Shown in pieces: positions 1 through 7,954 of a stretch of 19,709 bases of DNA (its first letter is position 1; every line of letters starts with the position of its first letter). Origin of the DNA: an uncultured Pelagibacteraceae bacterium (lineage in GTDB: Bacteria; Pseudomonadota; Alphaproteobacteria; Pelagibacterales; Pelagibacteraceae); the NCBI GenBank assembly GCA_902588335.1, contig CACIOV010000009.1, positions 1 through 19,709 of the forward strand, written 5' to 3'. The translations under genes were made by a program, and so were the position numbers. A model generated the notes under the pieces. The model searched no databases and was not told where the DNA came from. It worked only from the letters and a program-made list of their open reading frames with translations.

Positions 1-11
1 AAGAAAAACTA

Positions 12-347
12 ATGAAAAAAGATTTAAATAAATTTTGGAACGGAAAAGTATCTTTTGTTCAAAGTTTTTGGCTTTGGTACATGGTGGGTACCACAGTTTT
101 GTCGTTGCCATTTTGGATTGTTCCTGATGCTGCCTATGATTCTCAAGCAACAACGGCGATCATGTTGTTATATTTTGCATTTTTATTGGGTGCAGTTATT
201 TTTGCAATGGTTGGAACTTGGCGAAGCGCTGAAGAATATAAAAAAATGAAGCAAAGAAAAAAACAAGGTTCAGGCTGGGCTCTTGCAGGCCAAATTTATA
301 TTGTTTGGCATATAATATATTTTTTAAAAATATTATTCGTAGGTTAA
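12..347 (+). CDS. small three-helix membrane protein, GxWRSAxxY type
   Basis: This is a 111-residue protein with three hydrophobic segments, at about residues 17-36, 48-67 and 88-109, and a lysine-rich loop at about 76-85. The N-terminal FWxGKxSxxxSFW pattern and the central GTWRSAEEYKK stretch resemble a family of small uncharacterised bacterial membrane proteins that I recall with the same GxWRSAxxY signature; no function is known to me. The ATG at 12 lacks an obvious Shine-Dalgarno sequence, but only 11 bases of upstream sequence are visible. It reads in the same direction as the protease/channel operon but is 189 bases away, so membership in that operon is unproven. Confidence 0.7.
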   Translation: MKKDLNKFWNGKVSFVQSFWLWYMVGTTVLSLPFWIVPDAAYDSQATTAIMLLYFAFLLGAVIFAMVGTWRSAEEYKKMKQRKKQGSGWALAGQIYIVWHIIYFLKILFVG

Positions 348-536
348 AATCTTTTTTTATTTGTCCAATTTTTACTAAAACTTTGGATATTGCTATATAT
401 TGCATCATTCCCATATTTTAACTGTAAATAGTCGTTTAAAGCCTAAACAAAAAAACGATGTATTTATTGGATTAGATATGGTCAAATTAATATGTGTTTT
501 TTAAGTAATATTTATTAATCGGGGGATATAATAACT

Positions 537-1322
537 ATGCAAGAAACATTAATATATTTAGCAACAATACTTCCTGTTGTTTTGCTTTTGCCAATGATCT
601 ACTACGTAGATCGATTTAGAGAACCCCCAAGATTTATTGTAGGAACTTTTTTTCTAGGAGTTGGACTAATCTTTCCTCTTCATCTATTAATAATAATCGT
701 TGAAGATCTTATAGGGCCTTTAGTGGGCATTGATCCTAATGCGGATTGGGGTTCTTATATGGCTTTTTTTAGAGCGGCTTATCTTGAAGAATCTTTAAAA
801 TTTGCCTTTCTAATTTATTTTTGTGCTCGACTAACGGAATTAAATGAGCCTATGGATCCTATTATTTATGGAGCTGCCTTAGGATTGGGATTTGCTGGAT
901 ACGAAAATGTTGGATACGTTTTTAGCAAAGATAGTTACGCAGACATGTGGGAATTGGTAGTGGTAAGAGTATTTCCTACGATTATGCACCTAGGTGTTGG
1001 AATAATTATGGGCGCATTAGTTAGCATGAATCTTTTTCGTCAATCGGATGAATTTAAAAGACGTTTATATATTGTATTAGCTTTAATGGTCCCCGTAATT
1101 TTACATGGAATGTATAATCATTTTATACATGAATATGTACAGTCAGTTTTATTATTTGTAATTATGATTATTACAATTTTGTACTATCACAGAAGAGAAC
1201 AAAATAAAAAGATTGTTGAACGAGAAGATAGATTGAGAATTTCAAACCAGGATATTTTTATTTCTTATGCATCAACACTTGTTTTGGTAACTTTTATAAT
1301 AATTGTCTCCAATTATCGGTGA
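537..1322 (+). CDS. PrsW-family intramembrane metalloprotease (first copy)
   Basis: This 261-residue, multi-pass membrane protein carries the four conserved blocks of the PrsW family (CPBP/Abi-like glutamic-type or metal-dependent intramembrane proteases). They are EExxK at residues 84-88 (EESLK), GFAGYEN ending at E123-N124, a histidine at 151 (MHLGVG), and HGMYN with H190 and N194. B. subtilis PrsW makes the site-1 cut of an anti-sigma factor, but this copy's substrate is unknown. The predicted catalytic residues lie within helices of the inner membrane. It has an extra C-terminal hydrophobic segment (about 243-257) that the second copy lacks. A GGGGGA Shine-Dalgarno-like stretch sits near 521-526 before the ATG. 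It appears to be the first gene of the rightward operon. Confidence 0.85.
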   Translation: MQETLIYLATILPVVLLLPMIYYVDRFREPPRFIVGTFFLGVGLIFPLHLLIIIVEDLIGPLVGIDPNADWGSYMAFFRAAYLEESLKFAFLIYFCARLTELNEPMDPIIYGAALGLGFAGYENVGYVFSKDSYADMWELVVVRVFPTIMHLGVGIIMGALVSMNLFRQSDEFKRRLYIVLALMVPVILHGMYNHFIHEYVQSVLLFVIMIITILYYHRREQNKKIVEREDRLRISNQDIFISYASTLVLVTFIIIVSNYR

Positions 1323-1395
1323 TATTTATGTGTCTGCCTATGAAAATTAAGAACAATTTAAGCTTGAGAGCAAGGAGTTTATTAGCGTAAACTGT

Positions 1396-2913
1396 ATGAA
1401 TTATATAGTTATAACAATAGTCATTTTGGGGGGTGCTTACGCAATTTATAAAATGATTAAAAAAAACAGTAGGAAAAAATTAGGAAAAACTTCAGCAGAG
1501 TCATTTTCTTTTACTGAAATTGATAGAAAAAAAATTGAAGATTCCATACATTTAGAAGAAAGATCCGAAAAAGATGCGCAATTTGGGCGACCGAAAGCTC
1601 ATGCCAAAGAGTTTTCTGACTGTGAAGCTGAAGGTATAGATGCTGTTAAGGATAAAGTAAAAGAATCTATCAAAGAAGCGAGAGAATACCTAGCACCTGT
1701 TACAAATAAAATCGATGAAATAAAATTTAAAATAAAAAAACAACATTTTAATATTCAAAATACTCGAAACAAAATAAGTGAAATTTTAGAGCAAGCCAAA
1801 ACTACCTTTCAAAATCAAAGACTTGTTTTTGATAAGGAGGATCGAGATGTCGACACTTTCAGAAATTTAAATGGTGTGGGTCGTCAGCCAGCCGTTTTAA
1901 CTTTCAATTTAATGATCATTCAAATCGGAATTATTGTTGGTCTATTTATTTTAGAATCTTATTTAAATATGAAATTATTGGCTGAAGCAATTGGAGAAGA
2001 AGAAGGCTTTGCCTATTCTTCGGCTGTTGCAGGTTTAAACGTTATGGTTTCAGCACTTGTTGGATATTTTGTATTAAAAGGAGCGGTACACTTTAAACAA
2101 AGAGCATCAAGATTTTGGTTAATTTTTGTAATGTTTTTATATGGAATTTTAATTACATATATTAACGTTTGTTTAGGAGCTGTTCGTGCCATATATGACA
2201 ATACAGATACACAGCAAAATTTTGCTGATATGGATATTGGTGGCGAAGGCGCTGCAGAAGGTTTAAATCCACTTTATTTTTGGACTGTTGACTGGAATTT
2301 TCTATCTTTGGTCTTAACATTTGTAGGAATAACTTTTGCCGTTATCTCACTTATTGATGCCTACCTTTATAATGATACCTATCCAGGCTATGGCAGTGTG
2401 GCAAAAAATAGAGAAAAAGCCAGAGCAGAAATAAATCGAATAAGTGAAAATTTAGGAAATGAAGTAGGCAAAGTTTTTAATAGCGAACATTCTAAAAGCG
2501 GCAATATACTAAATAGTCTTCAAGAAAAAGAATTAAAAGAATGGGTTAACTATAGTAATCACGTTACCCATGTATTTGATGCATACAAGGATTATATTAT
2601 TGAGGCAGAAAGAGATATAATTCATATTACTGAAGAATATAGAAGACATAATGAAGAAGTAAGAACTGATAAGGTTCGACCTGCTTATTGGGATAAAAAA
2701 TATGAGCTAGACATCAAATTAAAAACTCCTGAAGAGATTTTTTCAAATTCTACAGATTATTATTTTCCAGGAGATAAAATTCAAGAAAAAGTGAATACTC
2801 ACCAAAAACGTTTGACAGAAGAACAAATTCAATACGAAAAGGATTTAAATATTTTGAAAGATGAAACTGATAAAAAAATTCTTGAATTAAGAAAAAATTA
2901 TGCTTTCACTTAA
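1396..2913 (+). CDS. coiled-coil multi-pass membrane protein of unknown family
   Basis: I do not recognise this 505-residue protein. It has an N-terminal hydrophobic anchor (about residues 3-20), a charged segment likely to be coiled coil (about 75-150), four hydrophobic segments (about 166-187, 205-228, 240-263 and 300-322), and a second charged helical region (about 335-500). A conserved-looking DTYPGYG motif falls at 327-333, just after the last membrane segment. The layout suggests a scaffold or mechanical/assembly component with long soluble helices on one side of the inner membrane. The start is uncertain: the AAGGAG at 1372-1377 is 18 bases before the ATG at 1396, while an in-frame ATT at 1381 lies closer. 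The gene is 73 bases after the first PrsW gene and its end overlaps the next gene by 14 bases, implying translational coupling. Confidence 0.75.
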   Translation: MNYIVITIVILGGAYAIYKMIKKNSRKKLGKTSAESFSFTEIDRKKIEDSIHLEERSEKDAQFGRPKAHAKEFSDCEAEGIDAVKDKVKESIKEAREYLAPVTNKIDEIKFKIKKQHFNIQNTRNKISEILEQAKTTFQNQRLVFDKEDRDVDTFRNLNGVGRQPAVLTFNLMIIQIGIIVGLFILESYLNMKLLAEAIGEEEGFAYSSAVAGLNVMVSALVGYFVLKGAVHFKQRASRFWLIFVMFLYGILITYINVCLGAVRAIYDNTDTQQNFADMDIGGEGAAEGLNPLYFWTVDWNFLSLVLTFVGITFAVISLIDAYLYNDTYPGYGSVAKNREKARAEINRISENLGNEVGKVFNSEHSKSGNILNSLQEKELKEWVNYSNHVTHVFDAYKDYIIEAERDIIHITEEYRRHNEEVRTDKVRPAYWDKKYELDIKLKTPEEIFSNSTDYYFPGDKIQEKVNTHQKRLTEEQIQYEKDLNILKDETDKKILELRKNYAFT

Positions 2914-4024
2914 AAATTTTATTTATTTATTTAGCGTTTTTTTTTTTAGTATTGCTTTAATAAATTCATCAATAGCAGATGATTACCCCCAAGGATTCCC
3001 CAAGTGTTATAAAGACAAGACCAATGGAATAAAATGGTCTGGCCTAGATAGAGATTTTTGTCCAATAAATCGAAATACAAAACTTGGTCATAAGCTTATT
3101 ATTGTAGATTTTACTACCAAACACCGTCCTTTCCAAAGAGATTTTATTTTAAATACTGCGTTTGGAAGAGCTTTACCAGAAGAGACAGAACCTTATCATA
3201 AACTTTCCTTCGTAAGAATTGATCAAAATTCAGCCTCTCAACAAAAACCATTTTTTGCTAAATGCCGAATGAAAACTGGAAATGGGAAACTTTCATTTGA
3301 AAATCTAGATGGCACTAATAAAAAATGCGAAGGAAGAAAAAGAATTAAAGAACTCTTTGCTGGATTCATTGAAGAAATGGCGCTAAGCACATCTGATTTT
3401 TGTCTAATTGGTAATTGCGGTCTAACATATAAAAAGTATATAGATGCTATTGTTCAAAAAGCAGTGAATAGAGCAAAAGAAGATGGGAAGGAAATTACAA
3501 CAGAAGATATTGAAAAACATAGAACAAAAATTACAGAAAGAATAAATCGAAATAGATTTATTCCTCTCAGATACACAAGTCCCAAAGGTAGCTATGTTTA
3601 TGAAACTATTATTGAAGTGTTAAGAAATAAAAATTTTGATTTTTCCAACCAATATCCCAAAAGAGAATTAGTCATCGCTTCAGATTTAGTTCAAATTTCC
3701 AAGAGATTTAATCTTAATCACACTAAAGGCTATTGCAAACCAAAACTTACCACCAATAACAAGAAAAGGTATTGTGGTGATTTAAAAGGACTTTTAAAAA
3801 ATAAGACAACACAAGTTTATTTAAAAGAAACAAAACCAAAATCTGAAGATGTAGCAAATTTAAAAGTTAAGGTTTTGTTTCTTAACCATAATTATAGTTG
3901 TGAAACTAATATGAAAGCAGCTGAATCCATGCAAAAGTTATGGGTTGAACTGTTTACTTACATGGGCATTAATAATGTTGAATGGGTATGGCAATTAGAC
4001 CCTAATACCGAACCAAAGTGTTAA
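2900..4024 (+). CDS. secreted protein with a vWA-like fold pattern
   Basis: This 374-residue protein begins with a signal peptide (hydrophobic residues about 6-25, ending near SSIADD) and contains many cysteines, which fits a periplasmic location. The order of motifs resembles periplasmic von Willebrand A-like proteins: a strand ending in an aspartate (LIIVDFT, about 67-73), a YTSPKGSYVYETI helix start, a strand ending in VIASDLVQIS (like the 'SDMLQNS' motif of such proteins), and a late VKVLFLN strand followed by a long helix and an EWVW strand. A complete metal-binding MIDAS site is not evident, so this is a fold-level guess. It overlaps the previous gene by 14 bases and the next by 7, inside one operon. 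Such a domain would serve as a binding or scaffolding partner rather than an enzyme. Confidence 0.7.
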   Translation: MLSLKNFIYLFSVFFFSIALINSSIADDYPQGFPKCYKDKTNGIKWSGLDRDFCPINRNTKLGHKLIIVDFTTKHRPFQRDFILNTAFGRALPEETEPYHKLSFVRIDQNSASQQKPFFAKCRMKTGNGKLSFENLDGTNKKCEGRKRIKELFAGFIEEMALSTSDFCLIGNCGLTYKKYIDAIVQKAVNRAKEDGKEITTEDIEKHRTKITERINRNRFIPLRYTSPKGSYVYETIIEVLRNKNFDFSNQYPKRELVIASDLVQISKRFNLNHTKGYCKPKLTTNNKKRYCGDLKGLLKNKTTQVYLKETKPKSEDVANLKVKVLFLNHNYSCETNMKAAESMQKLWVELFTYMGINNVEWVWQLDPNTEPKC

Positions 4025-4320
4025 ATAATTTAAAGCAAAAAGATATTTTTTGGTTGGCACCAACAGTTGTTTTGTTGATTGGTATACTTCCCATGCCTAT
4101 AGGTTATTACACCTTATCTCGTGTGGTGGTTTGTGGTTGTTCAGCTTATTTTGCTTATAATTTTTATAAAAAGAAAAATATTCCCAATATTTGGATTTTT
4201 GGTTTTTTTACCTTTCTCTATAATCCTATATTGCCAGTTTACTTGTATGAAAAATCGATTTGGATGGTTGTAAATATTATCACCATCATTGTGTTTTATT
4301 TAAATAAGAAAAAGGTTTAA
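4018..4320 (+). CDS. small DUF6804-like membrane protein
   Basis: This 100-residue protein starts with GTG and overlaps the preceding stop by 7 bases, so it is probably translated by coupling. It has three or four hydrophobic segments (about 13-26, 32-48, 57-72 and 80-95). The series LPMPIGYYTLSRVVVCG, then a mid-protein W, then FLYNPILPVYL matches what I recall of the DUF6804 small membrane protein family (LPYGYY, LRxVvcg, LFNPxxP). No function is established for that family. It lies between the vWA-like gene and the second PrsW gene. Confidence 0.7.
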   Translation: MLNNLKQKDIFWLAPTVVLLIGILPMPIGYYTLSRVVVCGCSAYFAYNFYKKKNIPNIWIFGFFTFLYNPILPVYLYEKSIWMVVNIITIIVFYLNKKKV

Positions 4321-4322
4321 AA

Positions 4323-4973
4323 TTGGATTTATATTTACTTTCCCTTACTATTTTACCGTCTTTACTAATTCTGCGGTTTTTTGTTAAATCTGATAAATTT
4401 CCAGAACCAGCTAGCGCCATCATAAAAGTTTTTATATGGGGAATTGTAATCAGCATTCCTATTTTTTTTATTAATACCTATATCTTATTTAAAATACCTG
4501 AAAAACACATAGCCATATTCCCAGCGTCATTTGTTGAAGAAGGATTTAAATTTTTAGTTTTTTATTTTATCGTTTTAAAATTAAAAGATTTTGATGAACC
4601 CATGGATGCATTGGTTTATGGTGTTACTGTATCTTTAGGTTTTGCAACGTTGGAAAATATTTACTATGTTTATTTTTCTGAATTTTCTGAAATATATGGA
4701 TCTACCACTTTGGCTTCCATCAGGGCATTTACTTCTATTCCAGCACATGCATCCTTTGGTTGTTTGATGGGATATTTTGTACTTAAACATCATTTTACAA
4801 AATCAAAAAAAAATATTATTTTTGCCTTAATAGTTCCGAGTCTTGTTCATTATTTATATAATTTTGTAATGATAAATGGAGAATTATTTATTTTGATTAT
4901 TATTGTTTTATTATTAATTATTATACCTTTTATTATTTTAAATAGAGTAAAGAAAAAACAGGGTAAAAATTAA
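4323..4973 (+). CDS. PrsW-family intramembrane metalloprotease (second copy)
   Basis: This 216-residue polytopic membrane protein has all PrsW landmarks: EEGFK at 72-76, GFATLEN with E111-N112, a histidine at 142 (PAHASFG), and HYLYN with H176 and N180. It shares an EPMD motif and spacing with the first copy at 537-1322, so the two look like paralogues, but it is shorter and lacks the extra C-terminal helix. It starts with TTG two bases after the previous stop, with an AAGG at 4312-4315 as a possible ribosome site. Its stop is directly followed by the ATG of the channel gene. The tight linkage to the channel and the trypsin-like gene makes one of those, or the vWA-like protein, a reasonable candidate substrate; that is inference. 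Confidence 0.85.
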   Translation: MDLYLLSLTILPSLLILRFFVKSDKFPEPASAIIKVFIWGIVISIPIFFINTYILFKIPEKHIAIFPASFVEEGFKFLVFYFIVLKLKDFDEPMDALVYGVTVSLGFATLENIYYVYFSEFSEIYGSTTLASIRAFTSIPAHASFGCLMGYFVLKHHFTKSKKNIIFALIVPSLVHYLYNFVMINGELFILIIIVLLLIIIPFIILNRVKKKQGKN

Positions 4974-6635
4974 ATGAAATTTAGATTATTATTAATAATT
5001 GCTTTTGCATTCTTTTTTGTTTTCCTCAAAAATTTTTCTTTCGCAGAAACAATAACATCTAAGACTCATCGTTCTACATCTACGTGTTATAATTTTCATG
5101 ATAGTGTAATTGATAATTACAATCTGATCAAAGATCACAACATTGTTGAATATGTGTCGGAAGATAAAGGTATTTTACTTGAAGAAACTTGGGATCCTAA
5201 AAAAATTAGAAAAGTTGAATACTCTTGGGACGGAACAGAAAAAGAAATTTTAGGAGATAAAATTTTTTATAGAGATGTAAATAAAAACATTAAGATCCAA
5301 AACATTCAAGTAAATCTTTTTGATAAAATAGCTATTAGGCCTGGAGATACTATTACAAAAATCGATGGCAAGTTCGTAAAAAATTTAACAGATGATGAAA
5401 TCGATGATTTGCTCGGAGAAGATAAACCAACGCATGTTGAGTATTATCGAATTATTAATAATAAAAAAATTTTAAAAAAAGAAACTTTAAAATATCAAGA
5501 AGTAACATCTAGAGATAAATATTTAATGTTTAAAATTGTAAGTTTTAACAATATTGACCCAAAAACATTTACAACCGAATTTTTTATAAATTACCAAATA
5601 GTAGCAGATATGTGGGATGGTGAAGATGTTGATCATTTTAGTGAAAAACCCAAAGAAGATAATTTTTTTAAATTAGGAGAACATTTTAGATATACAGATG
5701 ATAGTACTGGCGTTACTGATTACTATCCATGTCATTATAGCGATGATGATCTTGAGAAAATGCAATTATTCTCCCCAGCTTACAACGTAGAACTTAAAAA
5801 TGTGGCTTTTGTTAGCGAAGATGAATATGAATGGGAACATACGTTTAGTTTTAGAGAGGAAGATGTAAACGACACTTATACTGCCACAGAGATGTTCAGT
5901 ATATTTAAAGGAATAGTAAAAACTAAAAATAATTTTGATTTAAGAACATTTCCATTTGATAAACAAGAAATAACATTTAGATTTGCTGAAACTGTGGATG
6001 CTGGGTTGAACTTGGTTCCCTGGGATGTATATGCAGATATGCATGAACTTAAAAAACAAAAAACATTAATTCCAGGTTGGAAATTTAAAGAATATAGGAT
6101 CAAAGGTTTTTTATACCAAGAAACAGGATGGTATAAGGGTTCATATGGCAGCGGAATAGATATTATTTTGGAAATCGAAAGAGAATTTCAATATTACATT
6201 TATAAAGTGCTTTTCCCAATTTTACTTATTTTAATTGTTTGCTGGTCAGTTTTTTGGATTCCACCTAGAGAATTGGAATCAAAACTTACAATAACAATTG
6301 TTTGTCTACTCTCGTTGATTGCTTATAACTTTGTAGTAACTGATGATATCCCTCGACTATCATATTTAACAATAATGGATCATATTATTTTAGTTAGCTA
6401 TTTATATGCAACTATTCCAAACTTTTTAACCATATCATCTTATAGGTTGTATAAAAAAAATAGGATATTTGAAACAAGATTATTTGGTAAAATAATCAAG
6501 TTTTCTTCTGATAGAATTGATAGATTGAGTAGAATTTGGGGTCCAATTTCATATGCTGTTATAGTATTTTTTATTATAATAATGAGTGTTAATGGAAGCA
6601 GGAATACCGCTGCATTTCTTGCGTGGTTAACATAG
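4974..6635 (+). CDS. pentameric ligand-gated ion channel subunit with PDZ-like N-terminal domain
   Basis: This 553-residue protein has a signal peptide (about 1-24), then an N-terminal region with a PDZ-like core (about 108-175: PGDTITKIDGKFV), then an extracellular ligand-binding beta-sandwich (about 183-405) and four membrane helices (M1 about 409-428, M2 436-455, M3 465-487, M4 522-540). The family hallmark is the Pro-loop segment FDLRTFPFDKQ at 321-331, without the flanking cysteines, as usual in prokaryotic pLGICs (GLIC/ELIC type). The WIPPREL linker after M1, LLSLIAYNF in M2 and YLTIMD before M3 fit the bacterial channel signature. The expected assembly is a homopentamer in the inner membrane with its sensing domain in the periplasm. 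Ligand and ion selectivity cannot be read from sequence. Typical bacterial members lack the extra N-terminal domain. It follows the second PrsW gene with no gap. Confidence 0.9.
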   Translation: MKFRLLLIIAFAFFFVFLKNFSFAETITSKTHRSTSTCYNFHDSVIDNYNLIKDHNIVEYVSEDKGILLEETWDPKKIRKVEYSWDGTEKEILGDKIFYRDVNKNIKIQNIQVNLFDKIAIRPGDTITKIDGKFVKNLTDDEIDDLLGEDKPTHVEYYRIINNKKILKKETLKYQEVTSRDKYLMFKIVSFNNIDPKTFTTEFFINYQIVADMWDGEDVDHFSEKPKEDNFFKLGEHFRYTDDSTGVTDYYPCHYSDDDLEKMQLFSPAYNVELKNVAFVSEDEYEWEHTFSFREEDVNDTYTATEMFSIFKGIVKTKNNFDLRTFPFDKQEITFRFAETVDAGLNLVPWDVYADMHELKKQKTLIPGWKFKEYRIKGFLYQETGWYKGSYGSGIDIILEIEREFQYYIYKVLFPILLILIVCWSVFWIPPRELESKLTITIVCLLSLIAYNFVVTDDIPRLSYLTIMDHIILVSYLYATIPNFLTISSYRLYKKNRIFETRLFGKIIKFSSDRIDRLSRIWGPISYAVIVFFIIIMSVNGSRNTAAFLAWLT

Positions 6636-6637
6636 TC

Positions 6638-7951
6638 ATGACAAAAAAAATTTTTATATCAGGTTTTTTAATTTTATTTGCTATTTCTTTTCAACCAAGC
6701 ATTTTACTTTCTCAAGAAACGAGTGACTTTAATTTGAGAGGAGAAAGAGGCAAAATACTTAAAAAATCAAATAAAAAAACTACAATTGACTCAAGATTCA
6801 AAAGATTGATGAGTTCAAAAATTTTGAAAGCTACAAATCAAAATAGTAATAAATTTAGATCAGCAATTGCTTTATTGGGTTCAGAAAATTCCTTGAGAGG
6901 AAAAAAAAGTGTTTTCAAAACTACTGCAGATAGTGTTGTTTTAATTGATAACTGGAAAGGCGACAATCCTGAAGATTCTGAATACAATGGATCAGGAGCC
7001 GGAATTATTGCTATTGTACCAGACCGATCACGAGGTGATAAATTTACATTTATAGTTACTAATTGGCATGTCATTGAAGGGGCAGATTTTGTTCGAGTTT
7101 GTTTTAAACCTCCAGGGAATAAAATAGGCGAAATAGATTGTAACGATGGAGCTAATGCAACACTTATGGGTTATTCTATAGAGAAAGATTTAGCTTTAAT
7201 ATTTATTGAAACAAAAAAAATTTTAAAAACAATACCTTATGCTGATCTTAACAAAATTGAAACAGGTGATACGGCTCATGCAATAGGTCATCCGGAGGGA
7301 TATTATTGGACATATTCAAAAGGTGATATTAGCGGAATAAGAGATAATTATAAGTGGACAATTCAAGGTTATAAACATAACGCATCTATTATTCAAACTT
7401 CAGCGTCGATTAATCCAGGAAATTCTGGTGGCCCATTACTAAATGACAATGCTGAACTAATCGGTATTAACACCTGGACTCATGGAGGACAAAATTTAAA
7501 TTTTGCCGTTTCAGTAGATGAAATTGAACCTTTTATTTATAAAGTTTATACGGAGGTCCAAAATCAAGGCAATGACTTTAATGGTAACGTAGATAAATTC
7601 AGACAAGATGATGAAAATCATACGAGAGCATTAATTGAATGTGAACAATACTGTAAAATACTAGACGACAATGAAAATAATGTTGCTGATGGATATTTGT
7701 ACGATGATAATAAAAACGGAATTCCAGATGCCATGGTCTTAGATGATAACGAGGACGGACAAATAGATTCAGCTGGGATCGACGCAAATGAGAATGGTGC
7801 CTGGGAAAAGGTTTTGTTTGATACAGACAATGATGCTATTCCTGACACAGTATATTTAGATGAAAATGATGACGGTAAATTTGATACTGTTGGTTATGAT
7901 TATAACCAAGATGGCAAGTGGGACGAGTGGGAACCCTTTAAACAAAGTTAA
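6638..7951 (+). CDS. secreted trypsin-like serine protease with C-terminal calcium-binding repeats
   Basis: From the ATG at 6638 this is 437 residues (an in-frame GTG at 6623 would add five and overlap the channel gene; the ATG gives a cleaner signal peptide, about residues 1-25). The trypsin fold of the HtrA/S1C type spans about 95-305, with the catalytic triad visible as H144 (TNWHV), D184 (EKDLAL) and S263 (NPGNSGGPL). No PDZ domain follows. Instead there are seven Asp/Asn-rich 13-residue repeats. The cysteines and signal peptide point to the periplasm or beyond, where calcium in seawater could order the repeats. The ATG lies two bases after the channel stop, so the two are likely co-translated. 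It is the last gene of the operon and stops 3 bases from the convergent CHAT gene. Confidence 0.88.
   Translation: MTKKIFISGFLILFAISFQPSILLSQETSDFNLRGERGKILKKSNKKTTIDSRFKRLMSSKILKATNQNSNKFRSAIALLGSENSLRGKKSVFKTTADSVVLIDNWKGDNPEDSEYNGSGAGIIAIVPDRSRGDKFTFIVTNWHVIEGADFVRVCFKPPGNKIGEIDCNDGANATLMGYSIEKDLALIFIETKKILKTIPYADLNKIETGDTAHAIGHPEGYYWTYSKGDISGIRDNYKWTIQGYKHNASIIQTSASINPGNSGGPLLNDNAELIGINTWTHGGQNLNFAVSVDEIEPFIYKVYTEVQNQGNDFNGNVDKFRQDDENHTRALIECEQYCKILDDNENNVADGYLYDDNKNGIPDAMVLDDNEDGQIDSAGIDANENGAWEKVLFDTDNDAIPDTVYLDENDDGKFDTVGYDYNQDGKWDEWEPFKQS
7664..7936 (+). repeat. seven tandem 39-base repeats encoding 13-residue calcium-binding-type units
   Basis: Within the trypsin-like gene, seven consecutive units of exactly 13 codons follow the pattern DxNxDGxxDxxxx, for example DDNKNGIPDAMVL, DDNEDGQIDSAGI and DENDDGKFDTVGY. 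The DxNxDGxxD core is the classic calcium-binding loop seen in thrombospondin type 3, dockerin and EF-hand-like repeats. The fourth unit (DANENGAWEKVLF) lacks the late Asp and the fifth (DTDNDAIPDTVYL) lacks the Gly. The nucleotide copies have diverged, so the array is old rather than a recent slippage product. Confidence 0.85.
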
Positions 7952-7954
7952 GAA

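Noticed and set aside
348..372. T-rich stretch after the first small gene as a terminator
   Set aside because: No stem of useful length precedes the T run.
1328..1390. 20-codon reading frame starting ATG TGT CTG between the first PrsW gene and the coiled-coil gene
   Set aside because: Too short, with no ribosome site and no recognisable peptide; chance in AT-rich spacer cannot be excluded.
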